From Flavobacterium sp. 11 (lineage in GTDB: Bacteria; Bacteroidota; Bacteroidia; Flavobacteriales; Flavobacteriaceae): 64,000 bases of DNA. Shown piece by piece: positions 1-8,766 of the stretch. Below the pieces are notes generated by a model, which saw only the letters and a program-made list of their open reading frames with translations, made no database searches and was not told where the DNA came from. The stretch covers positions 3,162,001 through 3,226,000 of the forward strand of contig NZ_PEFE01000001.1 in the NCBI RefSeq assembly GCF_002754315.1. Reading direction: 5' to 3'. Position numbers and translations under genes: made by a program. How positions within the stretch are numbered: position 1 is the first letter of the stretch; every line of letters starts with the position of its first letter.

Positions 1-2
1 GT

Positions 3-740
3 AAATTCTTTACTGGTCCTCCATATTGCGGTGCATTAATTTTACCTAAAAATGTCAATAAATTAATTCAATCTGTAAAAAACACATTACCCAAAGGATT
101 AAACCAATATTATAATCGTTCTGATTGGCCGACTTCCTGGTTTTGTTCCAATGAATTATCTGAAGGCTATAACTATGGTTCCTATATGCGCTGGAATGCT
201 GCGGTGGTTGAAATGGACAGGTATTACAAAACACCTATTTTATATCGAAATATGGGTATTGAGATGTTTTGTAATTTTGTGGATGATTCCATAAAAGAGG
301 CCACTTTTTTACAGCCTATTTACGGGGATGAAACAAAAACTAAGATTTACAGCAGTAAAGAATTTGGAATAAGAAATATTCGTACCATTTTTCCTTTCTT
401 TATTTTTAAAAACAATGAGGTCTTATCTGTTGATAAAGTAAAAAAATTATATACTTTATTAAATTCTGATTTATCTGATCAGTTTGAAGGTTCTTCTTTA
501 GAAATCATTCGACTTGCTGCCCAAAAATGTCATATTGGTCAAGCAGTTAATGTAAAATATACTACAGAAATTGAAAGTGCTATTTTAAGAATTAGTTTAG
601 GCGCAAGAGTTATTTCTGAAAGTTGGGTCAATAGAGATATTAGTCTCTTTTTTAGAAATATAGAATTACAAATGAGTCAGATCACAATCACTATTAAAAA
701 AATTGAATTGATACTTAATAATTCTGAATTATTGGATTAA
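3..740 (+). CDS. C-terminal part of an unidentified protein, possibly PLP-dependent
   Basis: The frame is open from the window edge (it enters at base 3) to the stop at 738-740, so 245 residues of a longer protein are visible and the ATG at 186 is internal. The first residues read KFFTGPPYCGALILP. A lysine followed by small residues and glycine recalls the cofactor-lysine segment of fold-type I PLP enzymes such as class V aminotransferases, but this is a resemblance and not an identification. The rest shows no motif I can name. It converges on a cysteine-synthase-like PLP enzyme and shares a terminator with it, which would fit related amino-acid chemistry. The gene is real by length and codon use; the function is open. 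Confidence 0.75.
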   Translation, partial: KFFTGPPYCGALILPKNVNKLIQSVKNTLPKGLNQYYNRSDWPTSWFCSNELSEGYNYGSYMRWNAAVVEMDRYYKTPILYRNMGIEMFCNFVDDSIKEATFLQPIYGDETKTKIYSSKEFGIRNIRTIFPFFIFKNNEVLSVDKVKKLYTLLNSDLSDQFEGSSLEIIRLAAQKCHIGQAVNVKYTTEIESAILRISLGARVISESWVNRDISLFFRNIELQMSQITITIKKIELILNNSELLD

Positions 741-754
741 ATAAAAAGTATTCA

Positions 755-822
755 AATTTAATATTCAATAAAAAAGTCCCATTTACTGAGGTAAATGGGA
801 CTTTTTTATTGAATATTAAATT
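755..822. terminator. Bidirectional terminator, perfect 32-bp inverted repeat
   Basis: Bases 755-786 and 791-822 are exact reverse complements around the loop TGAG. The stem contains an A6 run on one side and a T6 run on the other, so it can end transcription in both directions between the two convergent genes. Its right end enters the stop codon of the minus-strand gene. The stem is much longer than a normal terminator. Confidence 0.85.
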
Positions 823-1862
823 TATTTTATAAATTCTATTTTTTGAACTTCTTCTTCGTTGATGCTGTCAAAGAAACCTTGTTCGTTCATCCAATCATCG
901 CTAAATACTTTACTCATATAACGAGAACCATGATCCGGGAAAATTGCTATTACATTACTATTAGCGTCAAATTCACCTTCTTCTGCATATTGTCTAATCG
1001 CTTGCATCACTGCTCCTGAAGTATATCCAACAAATAAACCTTCTTTTCTGGTAATTTCTCGTGCAGCATGAGCGCTTTCCTCATCGGTAACTTTCATGAA
1101 CTTATCAATAATATCAAAATCAGTTGCAGATGGAATTAAATTTTTTCCTAGACCTTCTATTCTATATGGATAAATTTCGTCATTATCAAATTCTCTAGTT
1201 TCATGATATTTTTTCAATACAGACCCAAAAGCATCCACTCCAAGAATTCTAATAGTAGGATTTTGTTCTTTTAAATATTTTGCAGTACCTGAAATAGTTC
1301 CGCCTGTTCCACTACAAGCAATTAAGTGTGTAATTGCTCCGCTAGTTTGTTTCCAAATCTCCGGACCGGTAGACTTATAATGCGCATCAACATTCAACTC
1401 ATTAAAATACTGATTAATATAAATCGAACCTTTCGTTTCTTCATGCAAACGTTTAGCGACGTTATAATAAGAACGCTCATCATCAGCAGAAACATGCGCC
1501 GGACAAACATATACTTTAGCACCCAAGCTGCGAAGCATGTCAATTTTATCTTTAGATGATTTAGAACTAACAGCAAGAATACAGTTGTAGCCTTTTATAA
1601 TACTGACCATTGCTAAACTAAAACCCGTATTACCGGAAGTTGTTTCAATTATGGTATCACCAGGAGATAAAATACCTCTCCTTTCAGCTTCTTCAATTAT
1701 GTATAATGCTATTCTATCTTTTGAAGAATGTCCCGGATTAAAAGCTTCTACTTTAGCGTAAAAATTTCCTTCTAAATTTTCAGTAACTTTATTTAGCTTA
1801 ATAAGTGGAGTATTACCTATTAATTCTAAGACATTATTATAAGCAGTTATTTCTTTTTTCAT
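822..1862 (-). CDS. PLP-dependent cysteine synthase family enzyme
   Basis: This 346-residue protein belongs to the fold-type II PLP family that includes O-acetylserine sulfhydrylase, cystathionine beta-synthase and SbnA-like enzymes. The N-terminal GNTPL (16-20), the cofactor lysine in SSKDR (Lys48), the substrate loop TSGNTG (75-80) and a GTGGT phosphate-binding loop are all present. Such enzymes carry out beta-replacement on serine-type substrates. The NPGHSSKDR variant around the lysine is closer to cystathionine beta-synthase than to standard CysK (NPxxSVKDR), so the sulfur acceptor cannot be assigned. The length equals a bare catalytic domain without CBS repeats. It converges with a possible second PLP enzyme at the window start. 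Confidence 0.85.
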   Translation of the reverse strand: MKKEITAYNNVLELIGNTPLIKLNKVTENLEGNFYAKVEAFNPGHSSKDRIALYIIEEAERRGILSPGDTIIETTSGNTGFSLAMVSIIKGYNCILAVSSKSSKDKIDMLRSLGAKVYVCPAHVSADDERSYYNVAKRLHEETKGSIYINQYFNELNVDAHYKSTGPEIWKQTSGAITHLIACSGTGGTISGTAKYLKEQNPTIRILGVDAFGSVLKKYHETREFDNDEIYPYRIEGLGKNLIPSATDFDIIDKFMKVTDEESAHAAREITRKEGLFVGYTSGAVMQAIRQYAEEGEFDANSNVIAIFPDHGSRYMSKVFSDDWMNEQGFFDSINEEEVQKIEFIK

Positions 1863-1930
1863 AAAAAAATAGTTAGTCGTGGCAATCTTTCACTAAACAC
1901 GAATGTTACAAATTTAACAAAAAAATCTAA

Positions 1931-4066
1931 TTAGTTTTTAATTTCTTCTAAATCTAATAGAAAACTATATTCTTTTGCTAATTCCTTTAGGGCTTCAAAA
2001 CGCCCAGAAGCACCTCCGTGACCGGCATCCATATTTGTATTAAGATATAAAACAGTGTCATTTGTTTTTTGAGTTCGTAGCTTTGCAACCCACTTTGCAG
2101 GCTCCCAATATTGCACTTGAGAGTCATGAAGTCCAGTAGAAACAAACATATTAGGATATTTTTGAGCCTTTACATTATCATAAGGTGAATAAGACAACAT
2201 ATAATCGTAATATTTTTTCACGTTTGGATTACCCCATTCGTCATATTCTCCAGTTGTAAGCGGAATAGTGTCATCAAGCATCGTAGTAATTACATCCACA
2301 AAAGGAACTTGAGCAATCACTCCGTTGTATAATTCAGGTGCCATATTTACTACTGCTCCCATTAATAATCCTCCTGCTGAACCGCCTTCGGCATATAAAT
2401 GTTTAGGTGACGTATATTTTTCCTGAATTAAAAACTTAGAGCAATCGATAAAATCAGTGAATGTATTTTTCTTTTTCAATAATTTTCCGTCTTCATACCA
2501 TTGTCTACCTAAATCTTCTCCACCGCGAATGTGTGCTATTGCAAATACAAATCCTCTGTCCAGAATAGACAAGCGTGTCGATGAAAAGTAAGTATCCATT
2601 GTAACTCCATAAGAGCCATATGCATAAAGCAATAAAGGATTGTTACCGTCTTTCTTTAATCCTTTTCGGTATACCAAAGAAATAGGCACTTTTGTACCAT
2701 CGGTAGCCGTGGCCCAAACGCGTTCTTCGATGTAATTATTTTTATCGAATTTGCCTCCAAGAACTTCTTGCTCTTTCTTGATTTCTTTCTCTTTGGTTTT
2801 CATGTTAAAATCAATAACCGAAGATGGTGTTGCTAATGATTGATAGCTGTAACGCAAAATATCCGTGTCAAAATCAACATTTGTAGTTGTATAGGCATTG
2901 TACGTTTCACTCCCAAAAGGCAAGTAATACTCTCCTGCTCCACTCCATGGCATAATCCTGATATGATTCAATCCATTCGAACGTTCTTCAACAACCAAAT
3001 AGTTTCTGAAAATCTCGATATCTTCCAGCAAAACGTCTTTTCTATGGGCAATTATATCTTTCCAATTTTCTTTTGCAGTAGCGTTCTCAGGCGTTTTCAT
3101 CAACTTGAAATTGGTCGCCTTATCTTTATTGGTAAGAATGTAAAAAGAATCTCCAAAATGAGAAATACTGTATTCTAAACCACGAACTCTTGGTTGAAAA
3201 ACTACAAACTCACCGTCTGGAGTATCAGAATTAAGTATTCTATATTCAGTAGTCAATGTACTTCCGGAACCAATGACAATGTATTTTCTTGATTTTTCTT
3301 TACTCACCGAAACGTTGAACGTATCGTCTTTTTCATTAAAAACCAAAACATCATCGGCAGCATCAGTGTCTAATTTATGCTTGAAAACTTTATCTGAACG
3401 CAAGGTAACTTTGTCTTGTCTTGTATAAAAAATAGTTTTATTATCGTTTGCCCAAACAGAGTTCCCTGTGGCATTTTCGATTTTATCCGAAAGGATTTCT
3501 CCCGTTTCAAGATTTTTTATCTGTATGGTGTAAATTCTTCTTCCAACAATGTCTATTCCAAAACTTGCAAATTTATTGTCACGACTCACACTCAAACCTC
3601 CTAATTGGAAGTACGAATGTCCTTTGGCCAAATCATTGCAGTTGAATAAAATTTCTTCATTGGCAGAAAGATTTCCTTTTTTTCTCGAATAAATGGGATA
3701 ATCCTGCCCTTTTTCAAAACGGGTGATGTAGTAATAGCCGTTGTATAAATAAGGAACTGACTGATCATCTTCCTTAATTCTTCCTTTCATTTCCTCAAAC
3801 AATTCTTTTTGAAAATCTTTAGTATGAGCAGTCATTGCATCATAATATTTGTTTTCCTTATTCAGGTAATCAATAACTTCGGGATTTTCTCTGTCATTTA
3901 ACCAGAAGTAATTATCAATTCTTGTCTCATTATGTTTTTCTAATGATTTAGGAATTATTTTAGCTACTGGAATTGGACTTTTTTTTAACATTTGTTGTGC
4001 TTTTGTATTAGTAAATGAAGTTACAAAAATAACACAAAGAGAAGTTATGATGAGTCTATTTTTCAT
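1931..4066 (-). CDS. Exported S9 family oligopeptidase (oligopeptidase B type)
   Basis: A 711-residue prolyl-oligopeptidase family serine peptidase. A signal peptide ends near the NTKAQ site at about residue 23, so it acts in the periplasm. The N-terminal beta-propeller begins with the family's typical DNYFWLNDRENPEV segment. The C-terminal alpha/beta-hydrolase domain carries the nucleophile in GGSAGG (Ser563), Asp648 in LHDSQV and His683 in DAGHGG. Oligopeptidase B enzymes cleave short peptides after basic residues; I infer that specificity from overall similarity. Length is normal. It stands alone, transcribed away from the YbaB gene. Confidence 0.9.
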   Translation of the reverse strand: MKNRLIITSLCVIFVTSFTNTKAQQMLKKSPIPVAKIIPKSLEKHNETRIDNYFWLNDRENPEVIDYLNKENKYYDAMTAHTKDFQKELFEEMKGRIKEDDQSVPYLYNGYYYITRFEKGQDYPIYSRKKGNLSANEEILFNCNDLAKGHSYFQLGGLSVSRDNKFASFGIDIVGRRIYTIQIKNLETGEILSDKIENATGNSVWANDNKTIFYTRQDKVTLRSDKVFKHKLDTDAADDVLVFNEKDDTFNVSVSKEKSRKYIVIGSGSTLTTEYRILNSDTPDGEFVVFQPRVRGLEYSISHFGDSFYILTNKDKATNFKLMKTPENATAKENWKDIIAHRKDVLLEDIEIFRNYLVVEERSNGLNHIRIMPWSGAGEYYLPFGSETYNAYTTTNVDFDTDILRYSYQSLATPSSVIDFNMKTKEKEIKKEQEVLGGKFDKNNYIEERVWATATDGTKVPISLVYRKGLKKDGNNPLLLYAYGSYGVTMDTYFSSTRLSILDRGFVFAIAHIRGGEDLGRQWYEDGKLLKKKNTFTDFIDCSKFLIQEKYTSPKHLYAEGGSAGGLLMGAVVNMAPELYNGVIAQVPFVDVITTMLDDTIPLTTGEYDEWGNPNVKKYYDYMLSYSPYDNVKAQKYPNMFVSTGLHDSQVQYWEPAKWVAKLRTQKTNDTVLYLNTNMDAGHGGASGRFEALKELAKEYSFLLDLEEIKN

Positions 4067-4136
4067 GAATATTTTGTTGAATATGACTATGCAATATACT
4101 AATTTTGTGATTCAATTAATTTAAAAAAATTAAAAC

Positions 4137-4457
4137 ATGGATTTAATGGGAATGATGGGCAAACTTAAAGAAACCCAACAAAAGATAGAAGACACTAAAA
4201 AACGTTTAGACACAGTCCTTATAGATGAGCAAAGTACCGATGGTTTATTGAAAGTGACACTGACTGCCAATCGCTCCATTAAATCAATTACTATTGACGA
4301 TTCTTTGCTGGAAGACAAAGAACAATTAGAAGATTATATGATTTTGGTACTAAACAAAGCTATCGAAAAAGCTACTAAAGTAAATGAAGCTGAACTTGAT
4401 GCTGTTGCAAAAATGGATATGCCAATGATTCCAGGAATGGATAATCTTTTTAAATAA
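4137..4457 (+). CDS. YbaB/EbfC family nucleoid-associated protein
   Basis: This 106-residue protein has the form of the YbaB/EbfC family: an N-terminal helix ([20 protein letters not shown]), a central beta-sheet with the segment [19 protein letters not shown], and a methionine-rich C-terminus ([14 protein letters not shown]). YbaB proteins are DNA-binding dimers often encoded beside recR and dnaX, but here the gene stands alone between a peptidase and threonine aldolase. Its start follows about 70 bases of AT-rich divergent intergenic DNA. Confidence 0.85.
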   Translation: MDLMGMMGKLKETQQKIEDTKKRLDTVLIDEQSTDGLLKVTLTANRSIKSITIDDSLLEDKEQLEDYMILVLNKAIEKATKVNEAELDAVAKMDMPMIPGMDNLFK

Positions 4458-4461
4458 AAAA

Positions 4462-4525
4462 GTTTAAAGTTTAAGGTTTACTGTTTTTTCATCGCGATAA
4501 AAACGTTAAACCTTAAACTTTAAAC
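4462..4525. terminator. Bidirectional terminator-like inverted repeat
   Basis: A 19-base arm (4462-4480) and its exact reverse complement (4507-4525) lie between two convergent genes. The loop is 26 bases. The arm is itself built from repeated GTTTAAA/TTTAAGG units, so it could also be a small dispersed repeat. Confidence 0.6.
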
Positions 4526-4542
4526 AAATTTTACAAACAGAA

Positions 4543-5565
4543 TTATACTAATTTTTGGAGTGTTTCCAAAACATAAGTATGCATCACTTCTCTATAATCA
4601 AGATGCGTTACAATTCTCAATTTTCCATGTCCCATCGAGCTGATTGAAATATTTTTTTGTTTTAAAACTTCAATTAAATTCTTCTCGTTACAATTTGGTA
4701 CCAATGAAAAAATCAAAATATTAGTCTCAACTGGCTCTACAGAAGCGACCCAGCTTAACTTTTTCAATACTTCTGCAATTTCTTTAGCTCTACGATGATC
4801 TTCAGCAAGACGTTCTATATTGTTATCCAAAGCATAAATTCCGGCTGCTGCCAAATATCCTACTTGACGCATTCCGCCACCAAATATTTTTCGAACACGC
4901 AACGCTCTGTGAATAGTCGCTTTATCAGCCAATAAAACAGAACCAATTGGTGCTCCCAATCCTTTGGATAAACAAACCGAAATCGTATCGAATAATTTTC
5001 CAAATGCTTTTGGATCTTGCTTTTTGGCTACCAATGCATTCCAAATTCGGGCGCCATCCATGTGGAATTTCAAATTATTGGCATCGCAAACCTGTTTTAT
5101 TCTTTGCAAGTCTTCTAGTTCGTAACAAGCGCCTCCACCTTTATTGGTTGTGTTTTCCACACAAACTAAACTCGTTAAAGGACTGTGATAAAATTCAGGG
5201 TCATTAATTGCTCCCGCTACTTGTTCGGCAGTTATCATTCCGCGGTTTCCGTCTAATAAACAGCAAGAAACTCCGCTGTTAAAAGAAACTCCACCACCTT
5301 CATAATGATAAACGTGCGCGTATTTGTCCGCTATTAATTGTTCGCCGGGCTGTGTATGCAATTTTATGGCTGCTTGATTGGCCATTGTTCCTGAAGGGAA
5401 GAAAAGTCCTGCCTCCATACCAAACATCGCTGCAACTTTTGCTTCTAATTCAATAACTGTAGGATCTTGTTTGTAAACATCATCACCTACAACTGCTTTG
5501 AACATATATTGCAACATTTCGTTGGAAGGCTTTGTGATGGTATCGCTAATTAAATTTATTTCCAT
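4543..5565 (-). CDS. ltaE: Low-specificity L-threonine aldolase
   Basis: This 340-residue PLP enzyme cleaves threonine or allo-threonine to glycine and acetaldehyde in the cytosol. The fold-type I hallmarks are clear: FPSGTMANQ (56-64), the cofactor-contacting HMDGAR (168-173) and the Schiff-base lysine in SKGLGAPIGS (Lys201), followed by RKIFGGGMRQVG, which is typical of threonine aldolases. Length matches the family. It is divergent from prfB and converges with the YbaB gene. Confidence 0.92.
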   Translation of the reverse strand: MEINLISDTITKPSNEMLQYMFKAVVGDDVYKQDPTVIELEAKVAAMFGMEAGLFFPSGTMANQAAIKLHTQPGEQLIADKYAHVYHYEGGGVSFNSGVSCCLLDGNRGMITAEQVAGAINDPEFYHSPLTSLVCVENTTNKGGGACYELEDLQRIKQVCDANNLKFHMDGARIWNALVAKKQDPKAFGKLFDTISVCLSKGLGAPIGSVLLADKATIHRALRVRKIFGGGMRQVGYLAAAGIYALDNNIERLAEDHRRAKEIAEVLKKLSWVASVEPVETNILIFSLVPNCNEKNLIEVLKQKNISISSMGHGKLRIVTHLDYREVMHTYVLETLQKLV

Positions 5566-5598
5566 ATTTTTTTATTATCAGTACGGGCTATTCTCGAA

Positions 5599-5628
5599 TT
5601 GTCCCTTCGTAAAATTTTTCTATTTTTG
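5599..5628 (+). promoter_or_regulatory. Bacteroidetes-type promoter for prfB
   Basis: TTG at 5599-5601 is followed by 19 bases and then TATTTTTG at 5621-5628. This matches the Flavobacterium/Bacteroides pattern of a -33 TTG and a -7 TAnnTTTG. Transcription would begin near 5635, leaving an untranslated leader of about 120 bases before the prfB ATG. Confidence 0.6.
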
Positions 5629-5753
5629 TGCCACAAATTTACATAATACCGTTTGTTAATTCAAACTAGTTCAGTTAAAACTAAACTAAATATATTACAC
5701 AACGGAATTTTTTGTAAATATTGAAAACAGACCTATCAAATTAATATAATTTT

Positions 5754-6849
5754 ATGACAACTACCGAACAAATTAAAGGTATTGTGGAGCGCCTTGGTGC
5801 GTTGAGGAGGTATCTTTGACGTTGATGCCAAGCTAATTGAGATTTCTAATGAAGAAGAGAAAACTTTTGCTCCCGACTTTTGGAACAATGCAAAAGAAGC
5901 GGAACTCATTGTAAAAAATCTTAGAAACAAGAAAAAATGGATTGAAGATTACAATAAAGCTGTCGAAATGACGGACGAATTGCAACTCGCCTATGATTTT
6001 TACAGAGAAGGAGAACTTACCGGAGAAGAATTAGACGAACATTACAACGCCACTCAAGCTCATATTGAAGCAATCGAATTCAAAAATATGCTTTCGGATG
6101 AAGGTGATACATTGAGTGCTGTTGTGCAAATAACTGCCGGTGCCGGTGGAACCGAAAGTTGTGATTGGGCCGAAATGCTAATGCGCATGTACATGATGTG
6201 GGGCGAAAAATACGGCTATAAAATCAAAGAACTGAATTTCCAGAAAGGTGAAGCAGCTGGAATAAAAACCGTAACACTCGAATTTGAAGGCGATTATTCC
6301 TTTGGCTATTTGAAAGGCGAAAACGGAGTGCATCGATTGGTTCGAATATCACCTTTTGACAGTAATGCCAAGCGTCATACTTCGTTTGCATCCGTTTATG
6401 TGTATCCGCTTGTAGATGATAGTATCGAAATTGACATTAATCCCGCTGATATCGAAATTACCACTTCGCGATCCAGTGGTGCGGGAGGACAAAATGTAAA
6501 TAAAGTAGAAACTAAAGTACAATTGTTTCACAAACCAACGGGGATTCAGATACAATGTTCTGAAACACGATCACAACAAGATAACAGACAACGAGCGATG
6601 CAAATGTTACGCTCTCAACTGTACGAAATTGAGTTAAAAAAGAAACAGGCACAACGCGCGGATATTGAAGCCGGGAAAATGAAAATAGAATGGGGTTCAC
6701 AAATCAGAAATTACGTGATGCAACCCTATAAATTAGTCAAAGATGTTCGAACCGGCCATGAAACCAGCAATGTTGAAGGCGTAATGAATGGAGAAATCGA
6801 TGAATTCCTTAAAGCATATCTCATGATGATGGGACAAAAAGAAGAGTAA
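5754..6849 (+). CDS. prfB: Peptide chain release factor 2, made by programmed +1 frameshift
   Basis: RF2 terminates translation at UGA and UAA. Translation starts at ATG 5754 and reads 21 codons to an in-frame TGA at 5817-5819. A +1 shift at CTT-T continues in the frame of GAC 5818 to the stop at 6849, giving 364 residues. The main frame holds the RF2 stop-recognition tripeptide SPF (199-201) and the peptidyl-hydrolase motif GGQ (244-246, within [11 protein letters not shown]). An ATG at 5968 would remove the N-terminal domain and is not the start. The gene is monocistronic and is followed by a terminator. Confidence 0.95.
5805..5820 (+). promoter_or_regulatory. RF2 autoregulatory frameshift signal
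   Basis: An internal Shine-Dalgarno AGGAGG (5805-5810) lies just upstream of the slippery CTT-TGA-C (5814-5820). This is the conserved prfB signal: when RF2 is scarce the ribosome pauses at UGA and slips forward by one. It is notable here because ordinary genes in this phylum use almost no Shine-Dalgarno pairing. Confidence 0.95.
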
Positions 6850-6870
6850 AAATATTCTACTATTAAATTT

Positions 6871-6910
6871 AATCCTACAGTAAGCTAAAGCTATATTGTA
6901 GGATTTTTTT
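6871..6910 (+). terminator. Rho-independent terminator of prfB
   Basis: AATCCTACAG (6871-6880) pairs with TTGTAGGATT, with one G-T pair, around a short loop, followed by a run of seven Ts. Confidence 0.8.
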
Positions 6911-6941
6911 GTTACTTTTGTTCCAAAATCATCACGTTACC

Positions 6942-7640
6942 ATGAAAAAATTACTTGTATTATTCGTTTTGTTATCCTCCACAATTTTTTATGCTCAGAA
7001 AAAAGTATACTTTACTGAAGACTTTAAAGAGTTACCTTCTGCAGATAATGCGATTTATTATACTATTTATGAACAGAGTCCAGAAGGAACATTGCGAACA
7101 ACTTACTACCTCGATAATTCTCTTTTTACCAAAGATCATTTTTCAAATTACAAAAGACGAATTTTAAATGGCACATCTGAAAAGTGGTATAAAAATGGCA
7201 CTAAACAAATGCTGGCAATATATATTAAAGGCAAACAAGAAGGCGTTCAAACTCGATATTTTGAAAACGGTCAAGTAAAACGTACCGAAAATTTTAAAAA
7301 TGGAGAATTTGTTAATGGAAAATGTTTTGATGAAAACGGAACTGAAATAGCGTTTTTTCCTTACTACGTAAAACCTGAATTCCCAGGAGGAATGAAAGCT
7401 TTTTATGATTATGTAGCAAATAATTTTAAATCTCCAAACAGTGGTAGAGGGGAAATAAGAATTGGATTTTATGTTGAATTAGACGGAACTTTAAACCACT
7501 TCGAAGTTGTAAAAAGTATCAATAAAGAGATGGATTTGTCAGCTATACGATTATTAGTTAATGGCCCAAGATGGACTCCAGGTAAAATAGATGGTAAAGA
7601 AACACGTGTGAAATTTGGTATACCAATTACCGTTCTGTAG
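6942..7640 (+). CDS. Exported MORN-repeat protein with TonB C-terminal-like domain
   Basis: The start at 6942 (MKKLLVLF) is chosen because it begins a standard signal peptide ending at FYAQ; the ATG at 6909 would overlap the prfB terminator. The mature protein has MORN/YwqK-like segments (WYKNGTKQMLAIYIKGK, YFENGQVKRTENFKNGE) in its middle. The C-terminal part, from PEFPGGMKAFYDYVANN through IGFYVELDGTLNHFEVVKS to the end, looks like the TonB energy-transducer C-terminal fold. There is no transmembrane anchor or proline-rich linker, so it is probably not a working TonB. This combination is common in Bacteroidetes and its role is unknown. Confidence 0.75.
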   Translation: MKKLLVLFVLLSSTIFYAQKKVYFTEDFKELPSADNAIYYTIYEQSPEGTLRTTYYLDNSLFTKDHFSNYKRRILNGTSEKWYKNGTKQMLAIYIKGKQEGVQTRYFENGQVKRTENFKNGEFVNGKCFDENGTEIAFFPYYVKPEFPGGMKAFYDYVANNFKSPNSGRGEIRIGFYVELDGTLNHFEVVKSINKEMDLSAIRLLVNGPRWTPGKIDGKETRVKFGIPITVL

Positions 7641-7668
7641 ATATTTTTAAGAATTGCTCCTTTAAAAT

Positions 7669-8580
7669 TTAAAGCCATTCTATCAAGGAAACCCCTACTC
7701 CAATAGTAGTTTGTAAATTATTATAATCAATCAGCGTTTCACCATATCCATGAGAGATTAGCAAGTATCCCTTAAGATTATCTTTTATGGGATACGACCA
7801 GGAAAAGGATGAATTGCCTCTTGTTTTGGAATTAAAATTTAGATTATGGCTGCCAATAAAAGAAAATATATTACCATTTTTGGTATAAATCACATTTATA
7901 TCACCACGCCCAACATATTCTGAAATATCCGGATTATCATCTTTCTCTGCAGGCAGACGAAACCAAGGCCTAAGATAAATTGTCCAATTTTTACGTTCTA
8001 ATCCTGCATGAAGAATAACTCTGTTCCAACTTCTTGAAAAAGGTTCGCTCTTCCCGTTAGACTGGTGATTGAAAGCCACTCCAACCATTCGGGCTTTAAA
8101 ACCCAAAAAATTAAATTTAACAGGAACATTCAAAATAAGTTCCGGCTCGTAATTCACTTCTCTAAAGGGTCTTGAAAGATCATTATTATAGATTTGCCAA
8201 TGTGATATTTGTGTATAAGCAACCCATAAATCGCCGTGTCCCCAGAAAATTCCCTGTAAAACTTTGGTCTTGAAACTCAATTGAAATTTAGCTTCTATAT
8301 TATTGTAATCAACTCCATCAGGAGCAACATAATCAGGATCTACATTTCCTGAAATAGGCTGTTCATTTGGATTATTTGTCCATCGAACCGGTAAAACATA
8401 CATTGGCTTATAAGGAGTCACCAAAAATGTCCCTCTAACAGAAGTGGTGTCTAATTCCCAGCGTTCAGTCAAATCCCGGAGTTGTGTTTTACTGTTAAAT
8501 AAAGCCTGAATTTGTGCATTTGCAGAAAAACCAGAAAAGAAAAGTATAAAAACTGAAAATTTTATTTGAAATGATTTCAT
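7669..8580 (-). CDS. pldA: Outer membrane phospholipase A
   Basis: This beta-barrel enzyme hydrolyses phospholipids that reach the outer leaflet. The start at 8580 gives a 303-residue protein with a signal peptide ending SANAQ; a start nine codons upstream would add an unlikely N-terminus. The catalytic block NHQSNGKSEPFSRSWNR (171-187) supplies His172, Ser174 and Asn186, with the same spacing as His142, Ser144 and Asn156 in E. coli OMPLA. The C-terminus GVGVSLIEWL is a typical terminal beta-strand. Divergent from lpxD. Confidence 0.9.
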   Translation of the reverse strand: MKSFQIKFSVFILFFSGFSANAQIQALFNSKTQLRDLTERWELDTTSVRGTFLVTPYKPMYVLPVRWTNNPNEQPISGNVDPDYVAPDGVDYNNIEAKFQLSFKTKVLQGIFWGHGDLWVAYTQISHWQIYNNDLSRPFREVNYEPELILNVPVKFNFLGFKARMVGVAFNHQSNGKSEPFSRSWNRVILHAGLERKNWTIYLRPWFRLPAEKDDNPDISEYVGRGDINVIYTKNGNIFSFIGSHNLNFNSKTRGNSSFSWSYPIKDNLKGYLLISHGYGETLIDYNNLQTTIGVGVSLIEWL

Positions 8581-8766
8581 CAGGTACAAGCATACATTAA
8601 ACAGCAAAATTAATTTTTTAAAACTCCCTTTTGTTGTGAATTTATTTTTATTACTTATATAAATAACACTTTTTTATCTTGTTAAAGAATTTATCAAGAT
8701 TAGGAATTTTAACCCTAAATTCTTTTATTTGATAATTATTAAACAACCAAATCCAATATATACTTA

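Noticed and set aside
822..1862. Naming the gene cysK or cystathionine beta-synthase
   Set aside because: The motif around the PLP lysine is intermediate and there is no regulatory CBS domain or sulfur-gene context to decide.
5968..6849. prfB starting at the first long in-frame ATG
   Set aside because: That start loses the N-terminal domain. The true start at 5754 joins through the conserved +1 frameshift signal.
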